The position numbers and the translations under genes are program-made. From the NCBI GenBank assembly GCA_002364215.1, contig DEXQ01000018.1:1-64000 (forward strand): a stretch of 64,000 nucleotides of DNA, in the 5' to 3' direction. How positions within the stretch are numbered: the first letter of the stretch is position 1; every line of letters begins with the position of its first letter. Below are positions 8,739 through 17,208 of this stretch, one piece after another. The notes beneath the pieces are model-generated. The model was not told the DNA's origin and ran no database searches. It was given only the letters and a program-made list of their open reading frames with translations. The stretch comes from Aequorivita sp. UBA3180. GTDB lineage: Bacteria; Bacteroidota; Bacteroidia; Flavobacteriales; Flavobacteriaceae.

Positions 8739-9395
8739 ATGTTATTTAAAAATAAAAAATCTAAAATATTTTGCATTGGCCTCAATAAAACTGGGACTAC
8801 GACTATTGAAAAAGTTTTAAAGGATTTTAAATATAAATTGGGTAATCAAGAAAAAGGAGAATTACTCTTTAAAGATTGGTATAAAAGGGATTTTAGCTCT
8901 ATTATTAAGCTTTCCAAAACCGCCGAAGCTTTTCAAGATGCCCCGTTTTCATTTCCCTTTACATTCATAGCGTTAGATCAGTATTTTTGTAATGCGAAAT
9001 TTATACTCACCGTTCGTGATTCGCCCGAGCAATGGTATAACTCTTTAGTAACACATCACTCTAAAGTATGGGCAGATGGAATAAACCCACCCTCTACTCA
9101 GGATTTAAAAAATGCAGAGTATCGTTATAAAGGTTTTGCCTATGAGAATAATAAGATGATTTTTAAAACTCCAGAGGATGACCCTTACAATAAAGAAATA
9201 TTGTTGGATTACTATACCAATCATAATTACCAAGTAATAGAATACTTTAGAAGCTGTCCAGAAAAATTACTAGTGATAAATGTTTCTAATGATACTGATT
9301 ATATCCGGCTTTGTGATTTCTTGAATAAAGAACCTATCCATAAAACATTTCCTTGGGAGAACAAAACCAGAGACAAGAAGAAAAAAAATGATTAA
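8739..9395 (+). CDS. Sulfotransferase family protein (Sulfotransfer_4-like)
   Basis: Likely a cytoplasmic PAPS-dependent sulfotransferase acting on a nucleotide- or lipid-linked glycan. The 5'-phosphosulfate-binding loop GLNKTGTTT is at residues 14-22. The 3'-phosphate-binding segment LTVRDSPEQWYNS lies near residue 88-100. The 218 aa are compact and lack a signal peptide or membrane helix. It is a paralogue of the gene at 13404, which shares the IFCIG..KTGT start. It overlaps the following aminotransferase gene by 8 nt, so it belongs to the same transcript as wzt. Other P-loop transferase activities cannot be excluded from sequence alone. Confidence 0.72.
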   Translation: MLFKNKKSKIFCIGLNKTGTTTIEKVLKDFKYKLGNQEKGELLFKDWYKRDFSSIIKLSKTAEAFQDAPFSFPFTFIALDQYFCNAKFILTVRDSPEQWYNSLVTHHSKVWADGINPPSTQDLKNAEYRYKGFAYENNKMIFKTPEDDPYNKEILLDYYTNHNYQVIEYFRSCPEKLLVINVSNDTDYIRLCDFLNKEPIHKTFPWENKTRDKKKKND

Positions 9396-10455
9396 CGTAA
9401 CCAAAACCTTTTTACCGCCCCAAGAAGAATACAACGCAATCCTAAAAAGGGCGTGGGATACGGGTTGGATAACCAATAGAGGTGCTTTGGTTCTGGAACT
9501 TGAGGAAAAGCTAAAGACTTATCTTAAAGTGCCAAATATATTAGCAATAACCAATGGCACTTTGCCATTACAAATTGCCATAAAAGCCTTAGAATTAAAA
9601 GGAGAAATAATTACAACACCCTTTAGCTACGTTGCTACAACAAGTAGCATAGTATGGGAAGGATGCACTCCTGTTTTTGTAGATATTCACCCAGAATATC
9701 TTACCATAGATGAAACTAAAATTGAAGCAGCCATTACCCCAAGAACAAGCGCTATATTGGCAACGCATGTTTTTGGAAACCCCTGTGCGGTTAAAGAAAT
9801 AGAAGCCATGGCGCAAAAGTACAACCTAAAAGTTATTTACGATGCTGCCCATTGTTTTGGGGTAACCTATAAAGGAAAAAGTATTTTTGAATACGGCGAT
9901 GTAAGCACCTGTAGTTTTCACGCTACTAAATTGTTTCATACAGGTGAAGGTGGGGCGATTTTTACGAAGTCTCAAACGTTAATTGATAAATTATTTTACC
10001 ATCATAATTTTGGACATTTTGGTCCAGAGGTTTTTCAGGGAGTGGGGATTAATGCTAAAATGAGTGAACTTCAGGCAGCAATGGGGCTTGCGGTATTGCC
10101 GTATATGCAAAAAATTCTCGAGGCAAGAAAAGGAGTAGTGGAGTTATATAAAAACAATTTGAAAAGTTTGGGAGTTTTGAAGTTAAGGGAAGAAACGCAT
10201 TGGAACTACTCTTATTATCCCGTTCTATTTAACAATGAAACACAATTATTTACTATTCAGAAATTATTGAATAAGGGTGGAGTTATTCCGCGGCGTTATT
10301 TTTACCCCAGTTTAAATCTACTGCCCTACACAGACAAAAAATCGTGCCCCACTTCTGAAAACATAGCTTCGCGTGTACTATGTCTTCCCCTGTATCACGA
10401 TCTTTCGAAAGCTGAAGTTTTAAAGATATGTACTATTATAAATGAGGGTTTATGA
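9388..10455 (+). CDS. DegT/DnrJ/EryC1/StrS sugar aminotransferase (VioA-like)
   Basis: This is a PLP-dependent enzyme that transfers an amino group to a 4-keto-6-deoxy nucleotide sugar. The PLP-binding lysine is Lys181 in SFHATKLFHTGEGG. NGTLPLQIAIKAL near residue 53 and YDAAHCFGV near 150 are the cofactor-binding segments. The WDTGWITNRG start and the NAKMSELQAAMGL segment resemble VioA, which makes dTDP-4-amino-4,6-dideoxyglucose, more than the 3-amino enzymes. A GDP-perosamine synthase role is the alternative, since gmd lies downstream. The length of 355 aa is normal. The next gene, wbqC-like, overlaps by ATGA. Confidence 0.82.
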   Translation: MINVTKTFLPPQEEYNAILKRAWDTGWITNRGALVLELEEKLKTYLKVPNILAITNGTLPLQIAIKALELKGEIITTPFSYVATTSSIVWEGCTPVFVDIHPEYLTIDETKIEAAITPRTSAILATHVFGNPCAVKEIEAMAQKYNLKVIYDAAHCFGVTYKGKSIFEYGDVSTCSFHATKLFHTGEGGAIFTKSQTLIDKLFYHHNFGHFGPEVFQGVGINAKMSELQAAMGLAVLPYMQKILEARKGVVELYKNNLKSLGVLKLREETHWNYSYYPVLFNNETQLFTIQKLLNKGGVIPRRYFYPSLNLLPYTDKKSCPTSENIASRVLCLPLYHDLSKAEVLKICTIINEGL

Positions 10456-11153
10456 AAATTGCAATTATGCAACCCTATCTTTTTCCCTATCTTGGGTATT
10501 TCCAGCTTATACAAGCGGTTGATACCTTTGTTTTTTATGACGATGTAAATTTTATAAAACGAGGATGGATTAATCGAAACCAAATTCTCGTAGACAATAA
10601 AGCAGCATTGTTTACTGTCCCACTGAAAAAATCCTCACAGAACAAATTGATCAATGAAATAGATATGGCTTTTGATGATAAATGGCTATCACAATTTTTT
10701 AAAACCATTGAACAAAATTATAAAAATGCGCCCTATTTTGATGATGCTTTTTTGATATTGAAGAAAGTATTCGGAAAAAAGCAAACTAAAATTTCTTCTC
10801 TAGCCATTGATAGTGTTTTGCAAATTTCAAAATATTTACAATTAAACACCAAATTTGAGGTTAGTAGTATAGCTCACCAAAATTCCATTGATCTTTCAAA
10901 AGCTGAAAGACTAATCGCCATTTGTAAGGAAAAAGGATATGACCATTATATTAATCCTTCGGGTGGAAAAGAGTTGTATCAAAAAGATATATTTAAGAAG
11001 GAAGGCATTTCCCTTTCGTTTATTGAAAATGAGTTGTTACCCTACAGACAATTTGGAAATCAATTTATAAAAGGGCTTTCCATAATTGATGTTTTGATGT
11101 TCAATACCCCAGAGGAAACAAAGAAGTTAATGAACCGATACAGTTTAGAATGA
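10452..11153 (+). CDS. WbqC family protein
   Basis: The MKIAIMQPYLFPYLGYFQL start and the YDDVNFIKRGWINRN segment at about residues 29-43 identify the WbqC family, which is found in O-antigen and capsule loci. Its biochemical activity is not settled. In enteric loci it accompanies 4-amino-4,6-dideoxyhexose synthesis, and a role in N-acylation of that sugar has been suggested. Here it sits directly behind the VioA-like aminotransferase (ATGA overlap) and ahead of a methyltransferase (ATGA overlap), which fits an amino-sugar decoration step. It has 233 aa and no signal peptide or membrane helix. The family assignment is firm and the function is inferred. Confidence 0.85.
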   Translation: MKIAIMQPYLFPYLGYFQLIQAVDTFVFYDDVNFIKRGWINRNQILVDNKAALFTVPLKKSSQNKLINEIDMAFDDKWLSQFFKTIEQNYKNAPYFDDAFLILKKVFGKKQTKISSLAIDSVLQISKYLQLNTKFEVSSIAHQNSIDLSKAERLIAICKEKGYDHYINPSGGKELYQKDIFKKEGISLSFIENELLPYRQFGNQFIKGLSIIDVLMFNTPEETKKLMNRYSLE

Positions 11154-11791
11154 AGTCAAAAAAAAATGATTATACAGCCATTGTTGAGCACTACGAAAGC
11201 TGTTTTGAAAAATATGGTGATACACCAAAAGGAATGGATTGGCCTAATGAAGAGGATGCTGTAAAACGCTACAGTGTTATGTTGGATTTGGTAAAGGAAA
11301 ATAATAGTTCTGTTTCCTTGTTGGATTTTGGATGTGGGACCTCACATTTACTTGAATTTATCAATAAAAAGGAAGAGAAATTTGGAAATCTCAAATATTC
11401 GGGAGCAGATATTTCATCCAAATTTATAAACCTGAGTAAAAGTAAATTTCCACAGGTTGATTATTATTGTGTAGATATTTTAAAAGACGACCTTTCAAAT
11501 ATACCAAGTTTTGATTATGCTATTTTGAACGGTGTTTTTACTGAAAAACATACCCTCTCACACGAACAAATGTGGGAGTTTTTCCAAAAAATGATTTTAA
11601 CTATATTTGAAAAAGTAGATAAAGGCATGGCGTTTAATGTAATGTCAAAAGCCGTTGCTTGGGAACGCGATGATCTTTTTCATCTTTCAACCGATGTATT
11701 GATAGATTTTATGGTTAAGAATCTTTCCCGAAATTTTATCATCAGGAATGATTACGGACTTTATGAATACACTGTATATCTTTATAAATAA
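11150..11791 (+). CDS. Class I SAM-dependent methyltransferase
   Basis: Motif I LLDFGCGTS starts near residue 57, with Asp59 and the G-x-G of the SAM-binding loop. A second acidic segment, YSGADIS, and the YAILNGVFTEKH motif-IV region follow. The protein has 213 aa and is cytoplasmic. It is translationally coupled to the wbqC-like gene and lies 5 nt before the acyltransferase, so it probably modifies the same amino sugar or its acyl group. The substrate cannot be read from the sequence. Confidence 0.75.
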   Translation: MKSKKNDYTAIVEHYESCFEKYGDTPKGMDWPNEEDAVKRYSVMLDLVKENNSSVSLLDFGCGTSHLLEFINKKEEKFGNLKYSGADISSKFINLSKSKFPQVDYYCVDILKDDLSNIPSFDYAILNGVFTEKHTLSHEQMWEFFQKMILTIFEKVDKGMAFNVMSKAVAWERDDLFHLSTDVLIDFMVKNLSRNFIIRNDYGLYEYTVYLYK

Positions 11792-11796
11792 AGAAA

Positions 11797-12456
11797 ATGG
11801 CTAAAGTTATCATTTTTGGATTAATGGATCTTGCCGAACTCGCACACTATTATTTAACGGAAGATAGTGAACACGAAGTTGTCGCTTTCACAGTTCATAA
11901 AAAATATAGAACTGTCGAAAACTTTAAAGGGTTGCCGGTTGTGGATTTTGAAACCATTAAAGAAAAATTCCCCAACACCGTTTATCACCTGTTTGCCCCA
12001 ATGATTGGTACAAATATGAATAGACTTCGTGAAGAGATTTATAATGAAGGGAATCAAAAGGGCTATAAATTCATTAGTTATATTAGTAGTAAAGCAACTG
12101 TTTTTAATAATAAAATTGGAGATAACTGCTTTATTTTGGAAGACAACACTATTCAACCTTTTACTAGTATCGGTAACAATGTCATTTTATGGAGTGGAAA
12201 TCATATTGGGCATCACAGCGAAATTAAAGATCATGTTTTTTTTACATCTCATGTTGTAATGTCTGGACATTGCATAATTGAGCCAAACTGTTTTTTGGGT
12301 GTAAATTCCACTTTGCGAGATGGCTGTCATGTAGCGAAGGGGACGCTGCTTGCAATGGGTGCGTCACTTACCAAACTGGAAACTGAGGAATGGGGAATCT
12401 ATATGGGTAATCCAGCAAAAATTGTTGAAGGAAAGAAAAGTTTTGAAGTTTTTTAA
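11797..12456 (+). CDS. NeuD/PglD-type sugar N- or O-acetyltransferase
   Basis: An N-terminal Rossmann-like domain (residues 1-85, starting AKVIIFGLMDLAELAHYY) precedes a left-handed beta-helix of hexapeptide repeats at about residues 105-200 (for example IQPFTSIGNNVILWSG and CFLGVNSTLRDGC). The GNHIGHHSEI segment carries the candidate catalytic histidine. This is the PglD/NeuD/VioB arrangement, which uses acetyl-CoA. The neighbouring VioA-like aminotransferase suggests it acetylates the 4-amino group of a dideoxy sugar. O-acetylation is the alternative. It lies 5 nt after the methyltransferase and 3 nt before the beta-propeller gene. Confidence 0.8.
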   Translation: MAKVIIFGLMDLAELAHYYLTEDSEHEVVAFTVHKKYRTVENFKGLPVVDFETIKEKFPNTVYHLFAPMIGTNMNRLREEIYNEGNQKGYKFISYISSKATVFNNKIGDNCFILEDNTIQPFTSIGNNVILWSGNHIGHHSEIKDHVFFTSHVVMSGHCIIEPNCFLGVNSTLRDGCHVAKGTLLAMGASLTKLETEEWGIYMGNPAKIVEGKKSFEVF

Positions 12457-12459
12457 AGA

Positions 12460-13407
12460 ATGGATAATAACTGGATAAAACAAGGACTTATTTTTAATGT
12501 AGATGGAGACTTGGATTGGAATAAATCACATTGTCAAGTTCCAATTGTAGATGTAATTTCTGATGATACTTTGCGAATTTATTACGCAACTCGTGATGAA
12601 GCAGGAAAAAGTAGAACGAGTTTTATTGAAGTGGATTCCGAAAACCCCAAAAGCATAAAATATATTCATAAAGAGCCCATTTTGGATCTAGGAGCTTCTG
12701 GAACCTTTGACGATTCTGGAATTATGCCAACAAGTATTTTAACAATAGACGAAAAAAAGTATCTCTATTATATTGGGTGGACAACTAGAGAGACAGTTCC
12801 TTTTAGCAATGCAATTGGACTGGCGGTTAGCAATGATGGAGGAAAAACTTTCAAAAAGGTTTCAGAAGGTCCAATTATTGGAATATGCCCAACAGAGCCA
12901 TATTTTACAGGCACTTGTAATGTTATTAAAGTTGGGAATGGTTATTTGGCGTATTATTTAAGTTGCATAGGCTGGAAAAATATAACAGGAAAAATGGAAC
13001 CGTTTTATGATTTGAAAATAGCTGAATCACAAAATGCAATAGATTGGAACCTTTTAAACAAAACGGCAATTCCTTTAGGGAATAATGAAGGTGGAGTTGC
13101 AAGCGCTTCAGTGTTAATCGAGAATAATAAATTTAAAATGTGGTTTTCGGTTAGGGGAGAAAGTGATTACAGAGAAAATTCCAAAAACACATACAGAATT
13201 GGTTATGCCGAAAGTTCAGACGGGTTTAATTGGGAAAGAAAGGAAAACAATGTTTTGCCATTAAGTGTTGCCGGCTGGGACAGTCAAATGGTTGCATATC
13301 CGTTTGTAATTGAAAACAATAATAAATTGCAAATGTTTTATAATGGAAATGGTTTTGGTCAATCTGGTTTTGGTTATTCTACAATTTATAACCTACATAA
13401 ATTATGA
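12460..13407 (+). CDS. Five-bladed beta-propeller, glycosidase-like protein
   Basis: The 315 aa show propeller blades of the GH43/GH32/GH130-like superfamily: LRIYYATRD, KKYLYYIGWT, YLAYYLSC, FKMWFSVRG and LQMFYNGN each sit in a repeating strand context, with IGLAVSNDGG and IGYAESSDGFNWE between them. There is no signal peptide, so it should act in the cytoplasm, which is unusual for a hydrolase. It may be a transferase, a phosphorylase-like enzyme or a non-catalytic partner. It is embedded between the acetyltransferase (3 nt gap) and a sulfotransferase (ATGA overlap). I do not assign a reaction. Confidence 0.65.
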   Translation: MDNNWIKQGLIFNVDGDLDWNKSHCQVPIVDVISDDTLRIYYATRDEAGKSRTSFIEVDSENPKSIKYIHKEPILDLGASGTFDDSGIMPTSILTIDEKKYLYYIGWTTRETVPFSNAIGLAVSNDGGKTFKKVSEGPIIGICPTEPYFTGTCNVIKVGNGYLAYYLSCIGWKNITGKMEPFYDLKIAESQNAIDWNLLNKTAIPLGNNEGGVASASVLIENNKFKMWFSVRGESDYRENSKNTYRIGYAESSDGFNWERKENNVLPLSVAGWDSQMVAYPFVIENNNKLQMFYNGNGFGQSGFGYSTIYNLHKL

Positions 13408-14105
13408 AAAATAAAATATTTTGTATTGGTTTTCCAAAAACCGGAACATCTTCACTTGAAGAAGCTCTTGAAATATTAGGGTACTCGGTTTGTAAAGGGC
13501 ACTTCAACAATAATCACACAAACTATTTAATTAGTCTTTTTTATAATCAAGATTATTCCGAAATCGATAAAATAATAGAATATTTCGATGCCTTTACTGA
13601 TTTGCCGTGGGGTGGTACCGAACTATATTTATATCTATCCAAAAGATACCCCACAGCAAGGTTTATTCATACTTATAGAGAACCTAAATCGTGGTATAAT
13701 TCTTTAATGGGTATGTTTACAAAGTTTGATTCATCTCCAGATACCGCAATGAAAACATTTCATTCAAAAGGAAGATATGGTGCAGTATATTACATGAATC
13801 GAGAATTTAATATTGATGAATTATCAGGTAATTCTGAATTGATAATCGATCATTATATAAAAACAAATAACGAATTGATAAAATATTTTGAATTGGGTAA
13901 TTATCTATTTTTAAACTTCAACATTATAGAAGGGGATAATTGGAATAAATTGTGTATGTTCTTGCAAAAGCCTGTTCCAAATATAGATTTTCCCCATAAT
14001 AACAAGAGTCCTTTTTCCGCAAAGACTGAACCGAAAAAAACTCGTTCGCAGTTTAATTTGTTTTATTTTCTGAAAAGAATTAGAAATATATTAATCAAAA
14101 CATAA
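13404..14105 (+). CDS. Sulfotransferase family protein (Sulfotransfer_4-like)
   Basis: The 5'-phosphosulfate loop GFPKTGTSS is at residues 9-17 and the 3'-phosphate-binding segment TYREPKSWYNSLM lies near residue 91-103. The protein has 233 aa, a basic C-terminal tail and no membrane helix. It is a diverged paralogue of the gene at 8739, so the locus carries two enzymes of this subfamily, presumably for different positions or residues. It overlaps the beta-propeller gene by 4 nt. Sulfation of a sugar hydroxyl with PAPS is the family expectation. The substrate is unknown. Confidence 0.72.
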   Translation: MKNKIFCIGFPKTGTSSLEEALEILGYSVCKGHFNNNHTNYLISLFYNQDYSEIDKIIEYFDAFTDLPWGGTELYLYLSKRYPTARFIHTYREPKSWYNSLMGMFTKFDSSPDTAMKTFHSKGRYGAVYYMNREFNIDELSGNSELIIDHYIKTNNELIKYFELGNYLFLNFNIIEGDNWNKLCMFLQKPVPNIDFPHNNKSPFSAKTEPKKTRSQFNLFYFLKRIRNILIKT

Positions 14106-14120
14106 GGTTATATAGTTTTT

Positions 14121-15113
14121 ATGGAGGAATTAATTGTTTCGGTTTGGATGGTTACATACAATCATCAAGATTATATTGCTCAAGCAGTAGAATCAGTTAT
14201 GATGCAACAAACCGATTTCAATGTTCATCTATTTATAGGTGAAGACTTTTCATCTGATGATACAAGAGATATTTGCCAATCATTAAAACAGAAATATCCA
14301 GGTCGAATTTCATTGTTTCTCAACGAAAGAAATATAGGGCCTAACAAGAATGCCAAAAGTATTTATGAAGCTTGTTTCAATAGTGGTGCAAAATACATAG
14401 CAATGCTTGAAGGCGACGACTATTGGACAGATCCTTTAAAACTACAAAAACAAGTAGATTTGTTAGAAGCTAGTCCACAATTAGTGGCCTGCCATCATTG
14501 GCAAAAAGTAGCAAAAAAAAAGGGGGATTCCTTTGAAGAAATAGAAGCCCCAAAAGAAGGGCACGGTTATTTTCCATTTGAAACAAACGTAAGGTCAATT
14601 TTTGAAAACAAAATGCGTGTCAAGGCACGGACCGTGATGTTTAGAAATATATTTGAGCCTTCAGAAATCACACTTAATTTTCCCAAAGCAGCATTTGGTG
14701 ATGTCCCTTTAAGCTTTGTGCTGGGTAAATATGGAAGGTTTGGTTTTATTGATGAAGAGATGGCCGTGTATCGTCAAACCACTACCGGCGTTTCTACAGC
14801 TGGATTAAAAGAATTGGGTCTTAAGAAATTTAAAGTGCAGCATTTTAAAAACTGGATAGAAATTTGGGATTATGCAGACAGATTTTATGACTTTAAATAT
14901 CATAAGGAAGCCACAGAGACTGTACTTGGTTTTTATAAAACAATAACTGATAATCTTCCAAAAACAATTGGTTCATTTATTAAGGTTCTTTATTACGACT
15001 TGTTTAAACGGAGATTACCTTTTCATCGCAAGATAGTCTCTTCAAAATGGATAATTCTTTATTATAGAAAAAAACTTGGGTATAGATTGAAAAGAAAACT
15101 CACGATTTCATGA
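14121..15113 (+). CDS. Family 2 glycosyltransferase
   Basis: This GT-A fold enzyme starts VSVWMVTYNHQDYIAQAVES. The nucleotide-binding EDFSSDDT lies near residue 40, and the metal-binding acidic pair is Asp99-Asp100 in LEGDDYWTDP. The 330 aa end in a basic region that could contact the membrane. The MVTYNHQ and GEDFSSDDT wording is typical of capsule GT2 enzymes. It is followed by a sulfotransferase with ATGA overlap. Donor and acceptor are unknown. Confidence 0.85.
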   Translation: MEELIVSVWMVTYNHQDYIAQAVESVMMQQTDFNVHLFIGEDFSSDDTRDICQSLKQKYPGRISLFLNERNIGPNKNAKSIYEACFNSGAKYIAMLEGDDYWTDPLKLQKQVDLLEASPQLVACHHWQKVAKKKGDSFEEIEAPKEGHGYFPFETNVRSIFENKMRVKARTVMFRNIFEPSEITLNFPKAAFGDVPLSFVLGKYGRFGFIDEEMAVYRQTTTGVSTAGLKELGLKKFKVQHFKNWIEIWDYADRFYDFKYHKEATETVLGFYKTITDNLPKTIGSFIKVLYYDLFKRRLPFHRKIVSSKWIILYYRKKLGYRLKRKLTIS

Positions 15114-16084
15114 AAGAAGAAAACTTAATATTCATCATTTCTCAGCCCCGGGCTGGTTCCACCTATTTGCAAAATTTGCTTTCAAATAATAGCCAAACCA
15201 ATACCTGCAGCGAGCCTTGGATATTATTAAATTTTGTAAACCAATTAAATCCCAAACTTATAAAAACTGACTTTGATAATAAATTGGCAGCCGATGCCTT
15301 TCAGGACTATATTCAGAAATACAAAGAGCTTGATTATCAAAAAGCACAAAAAGAATTTATCTTGAATTTGTATAAGCCTATGTTTAATGGCTATGAGTTT
15401 GTAATAGATAAAACCCCCAGGTATTGGGAAATATTGGATGAACTTGTAGCGTTATTTCCCAAAAGCAAAATCATCTTACTAAAGCGCAATCCTATTGATG
15501 TAGCCAAATCAATGGTAAAAACATGGGAAATAGGTAGCTGTAAAAAACTGGCATTTTTTAAACGCGATTTGCTAGTGGCCCCCCAGCGAATTAAAAACTT
15601 TAGTGATAGGCATTCAAATAACCCAAATGTGTATACCTTGCGCTATGAAGATTTAATTACAAATACTTCTATTGAAGTTAATAAGCTTTATAATTGGTGT
15701 GGAATAACATACGATGAAGCGGTTTTGGATACTAGCAAAAATGAGAAGTTTAAAGGAAAGTATGGTGATCCATATCAAAACTCAAATCTTGGTTACACTA
15801 TGTCAAAATCAAAATCGCAAACAAAAAAATTAACACCTGAATTTTTCAGCTTCTTAATGGGCTATTCTAACTATCTAGGGGAAGATTTTTTAATGCAGTA
15901 TGGAAATTATAAAATAGAGGGGCTAAAACCAAAAAAAACTAGAGCCTTTTCTCAATTTGCACATTTTAGTAATGAAAGGGCTAATAATTATTTTTTAAAT
16001 AAAGAGTTAAAGTATTTTATAAAACGCATCTTTTATAGTTTATTAAATCAATCAAAGTACTTAAAAAACAAACCAAATTCATGA
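15110..16084 (+). CDS. Sulfotransferase (Sulfotransfer_1/3 type)
   Basis: The 5'-phosphosulfate-binding motif SQPRAGSTY is at residues 11-19. The 3'-phosphate-binding segment IILLKRNPIDVAKSM lies near residue 124-138. LRYEDLITN near residue 180 is a further hallmark of this family. The length of 324 aa fits classical PAPS-dependent enzymes. It belongs to a different branch from the sulfotransferases at 8739 and 13404. It overlaps the GT2 upstream and gmd downstream by ATGA, which ties sulfation to the fucose-containing glycan. Confidence 0.8.
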   Translation: MKEENLIFIISQPRAGSTYLQNLLSNNSQTNTCSEPWILLNFVNQLNPKLIKTDFDNKLAADAFQDYIQKYKELDYQKAQKEFILNLYKPMFNGYEFVIDKTPRYWEILDELVALFPKSKIILLKRNPIDVAKSMVKTWEIGSCKKLAFFKRDLLVAPQRIKNFSDRHSNNPNVYTLRYEDLITNTSIEVNKLYNWCGITYDEAVLDTSKNEKFKGKYGDPYQNSNLGYTMSKSKSQTKKLTPEFFSFLMGYSNYLGEDFLMQYGNYKIEGLKPKKTRAFSQFAHFSNERANNYFLNKELKYFIKRIFYSLLNQSKYLKNKPNS

Positions 16085-17193
16085 AAAAAGCACTTATAAC
16101 AGGAATCACGGGTCAGGACGGTGCTTATTTAGCAGAGTTATTGTTAGAAAAAGGCTATCAGGTACATGGAATTAAAAGAAGGGCCTCGTCTTTTAATACT
16201 TCCCGTATAGACCATCTATACCAAGACCCCCACGAAAAAAACATTCGCTTTAAATTGCATTATGGCGATTTGAGCGATTCCATGAACCTTACCCGCATCA
16301 TTCAGGAAGTACAGCCCGATGAAATTTACAACCTTGGCGCAATGTCGCACGTTAAAGTAAGTTTTGATACTCCTGAATATACTGCCAATGTGGATGGTTT
16401 GGGGACTTTGCGAATATTGGAAGCCGTTCGTTTGCTGGGGCTAACCCAGAAAACAAAAATATATCAAGCCTCAACATCAGAACTTTACGGTCTGGTACAA
16501 CAAGTGCCACAGACCGAAAAAACCCCCTTTTACCCACGAAGCCCATATGGGGTTGCAAAACTATACGGCTATTGGATTACGGTAAATTACAGAGAGGCAT
16601 ACAATATCTTTGCTTGTAACGGTATCTTATTTAACCACGAATCTCCCCAAAGAGGCGAAACCTTTGTTACCCGTAAAATTACCCGCGCCACTGCAAAAAT
16701 AGTATTGGGAATGCAGGATACGCTCTACTTGGGCAACCTAAATGCAAGACGCGACTGGGGCCACGCCAAGGACTACGTAGAGGCAATGTGGCTGATGCTG
16801 CAACAGGATAAACCCGATGACTATGTAATTGCAACGGGAAAAACAACTTCCGTTAGGGAATTTGTAGCAATGGCTTTTGCTGAAGTGGGAATATCCCTAA
16901 ACTTTAGTGGGGAAAACGAAAATGAAGTGGGCACAGTGGTATCTTGCGACAACCCGGAATATCAGTTGCCCGAAGGGAAAGTGGTGGTTAGGGTAGATCC
17001 CAATTACCATCGCCCTACTGAAGTAGACTTATTGATAGGCGATGCTGCCAAATGTCAGCAAAAATTAAATTGGTCGCCTAAACATACCTTGCCCCAGTTG
17101 GTAGCCGAAATGATGGAAGCAGATTTAAAACTTTTTAAAAAAGAAAAATATTTGCGCGACGCTGGGCACGACACCTTAGACTATCACGAATAG
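16081..17193 (+). CDS. gmd: GDP-mannose 4,6-dehydratase
   Basis: This SDR enzyme converts GDP-D-mannose to GDP-4-keto-6-deoxymannose, the first committed step to GDP-L-fucose. The NADP-binding GITGQDGAYLAE is at residues 8-19. The catalytic Tyr156 and Lys160 lie in SPYGVAK. The family signatures SSFNTSRIDHLY, NHESPQRGETFVTRKI and GNLNARRDWGHAKDYVE are all present. The length of 370 aa is normal. The GDP-fucose synthase gene follows after 15 nt. Confidence 0.96.
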   Translation: MKKALITGITGQDGAYLAELLLEKGYQVHGIKRRASSFNTSRIDHLYQDPHEKNIRFKLHYGDLSDSMNLTRIIQEVQPDEIYNLGAMSHVKVSFDTPEYTANVDGLGTLRILEAVRLLGLTQKTKIYQASTSELYGLVQQVPQTEKTPFYPRSPYGVAKLYGYWITVNYREAYNIFACNGILFNHESPQRGETFVTRKITRATAKIVLGMQDTLYLGNLNARRDWGHAKDYVEAMWLMLQQDKPDDYVIATGKTTSVREFVAMAFAEVGISLNFSGENENEVGTVVSCDNPEYQLPEGKVVVRVDPNYHRPTEVDLLIGDAAKCQQKLNWSPKHTLPQLVAEMMEADLKLFKKEKYLRDAGHDTLDYHE

Positions 17194-17208
17194 TTAAGAA
17201 TTTAAAGC

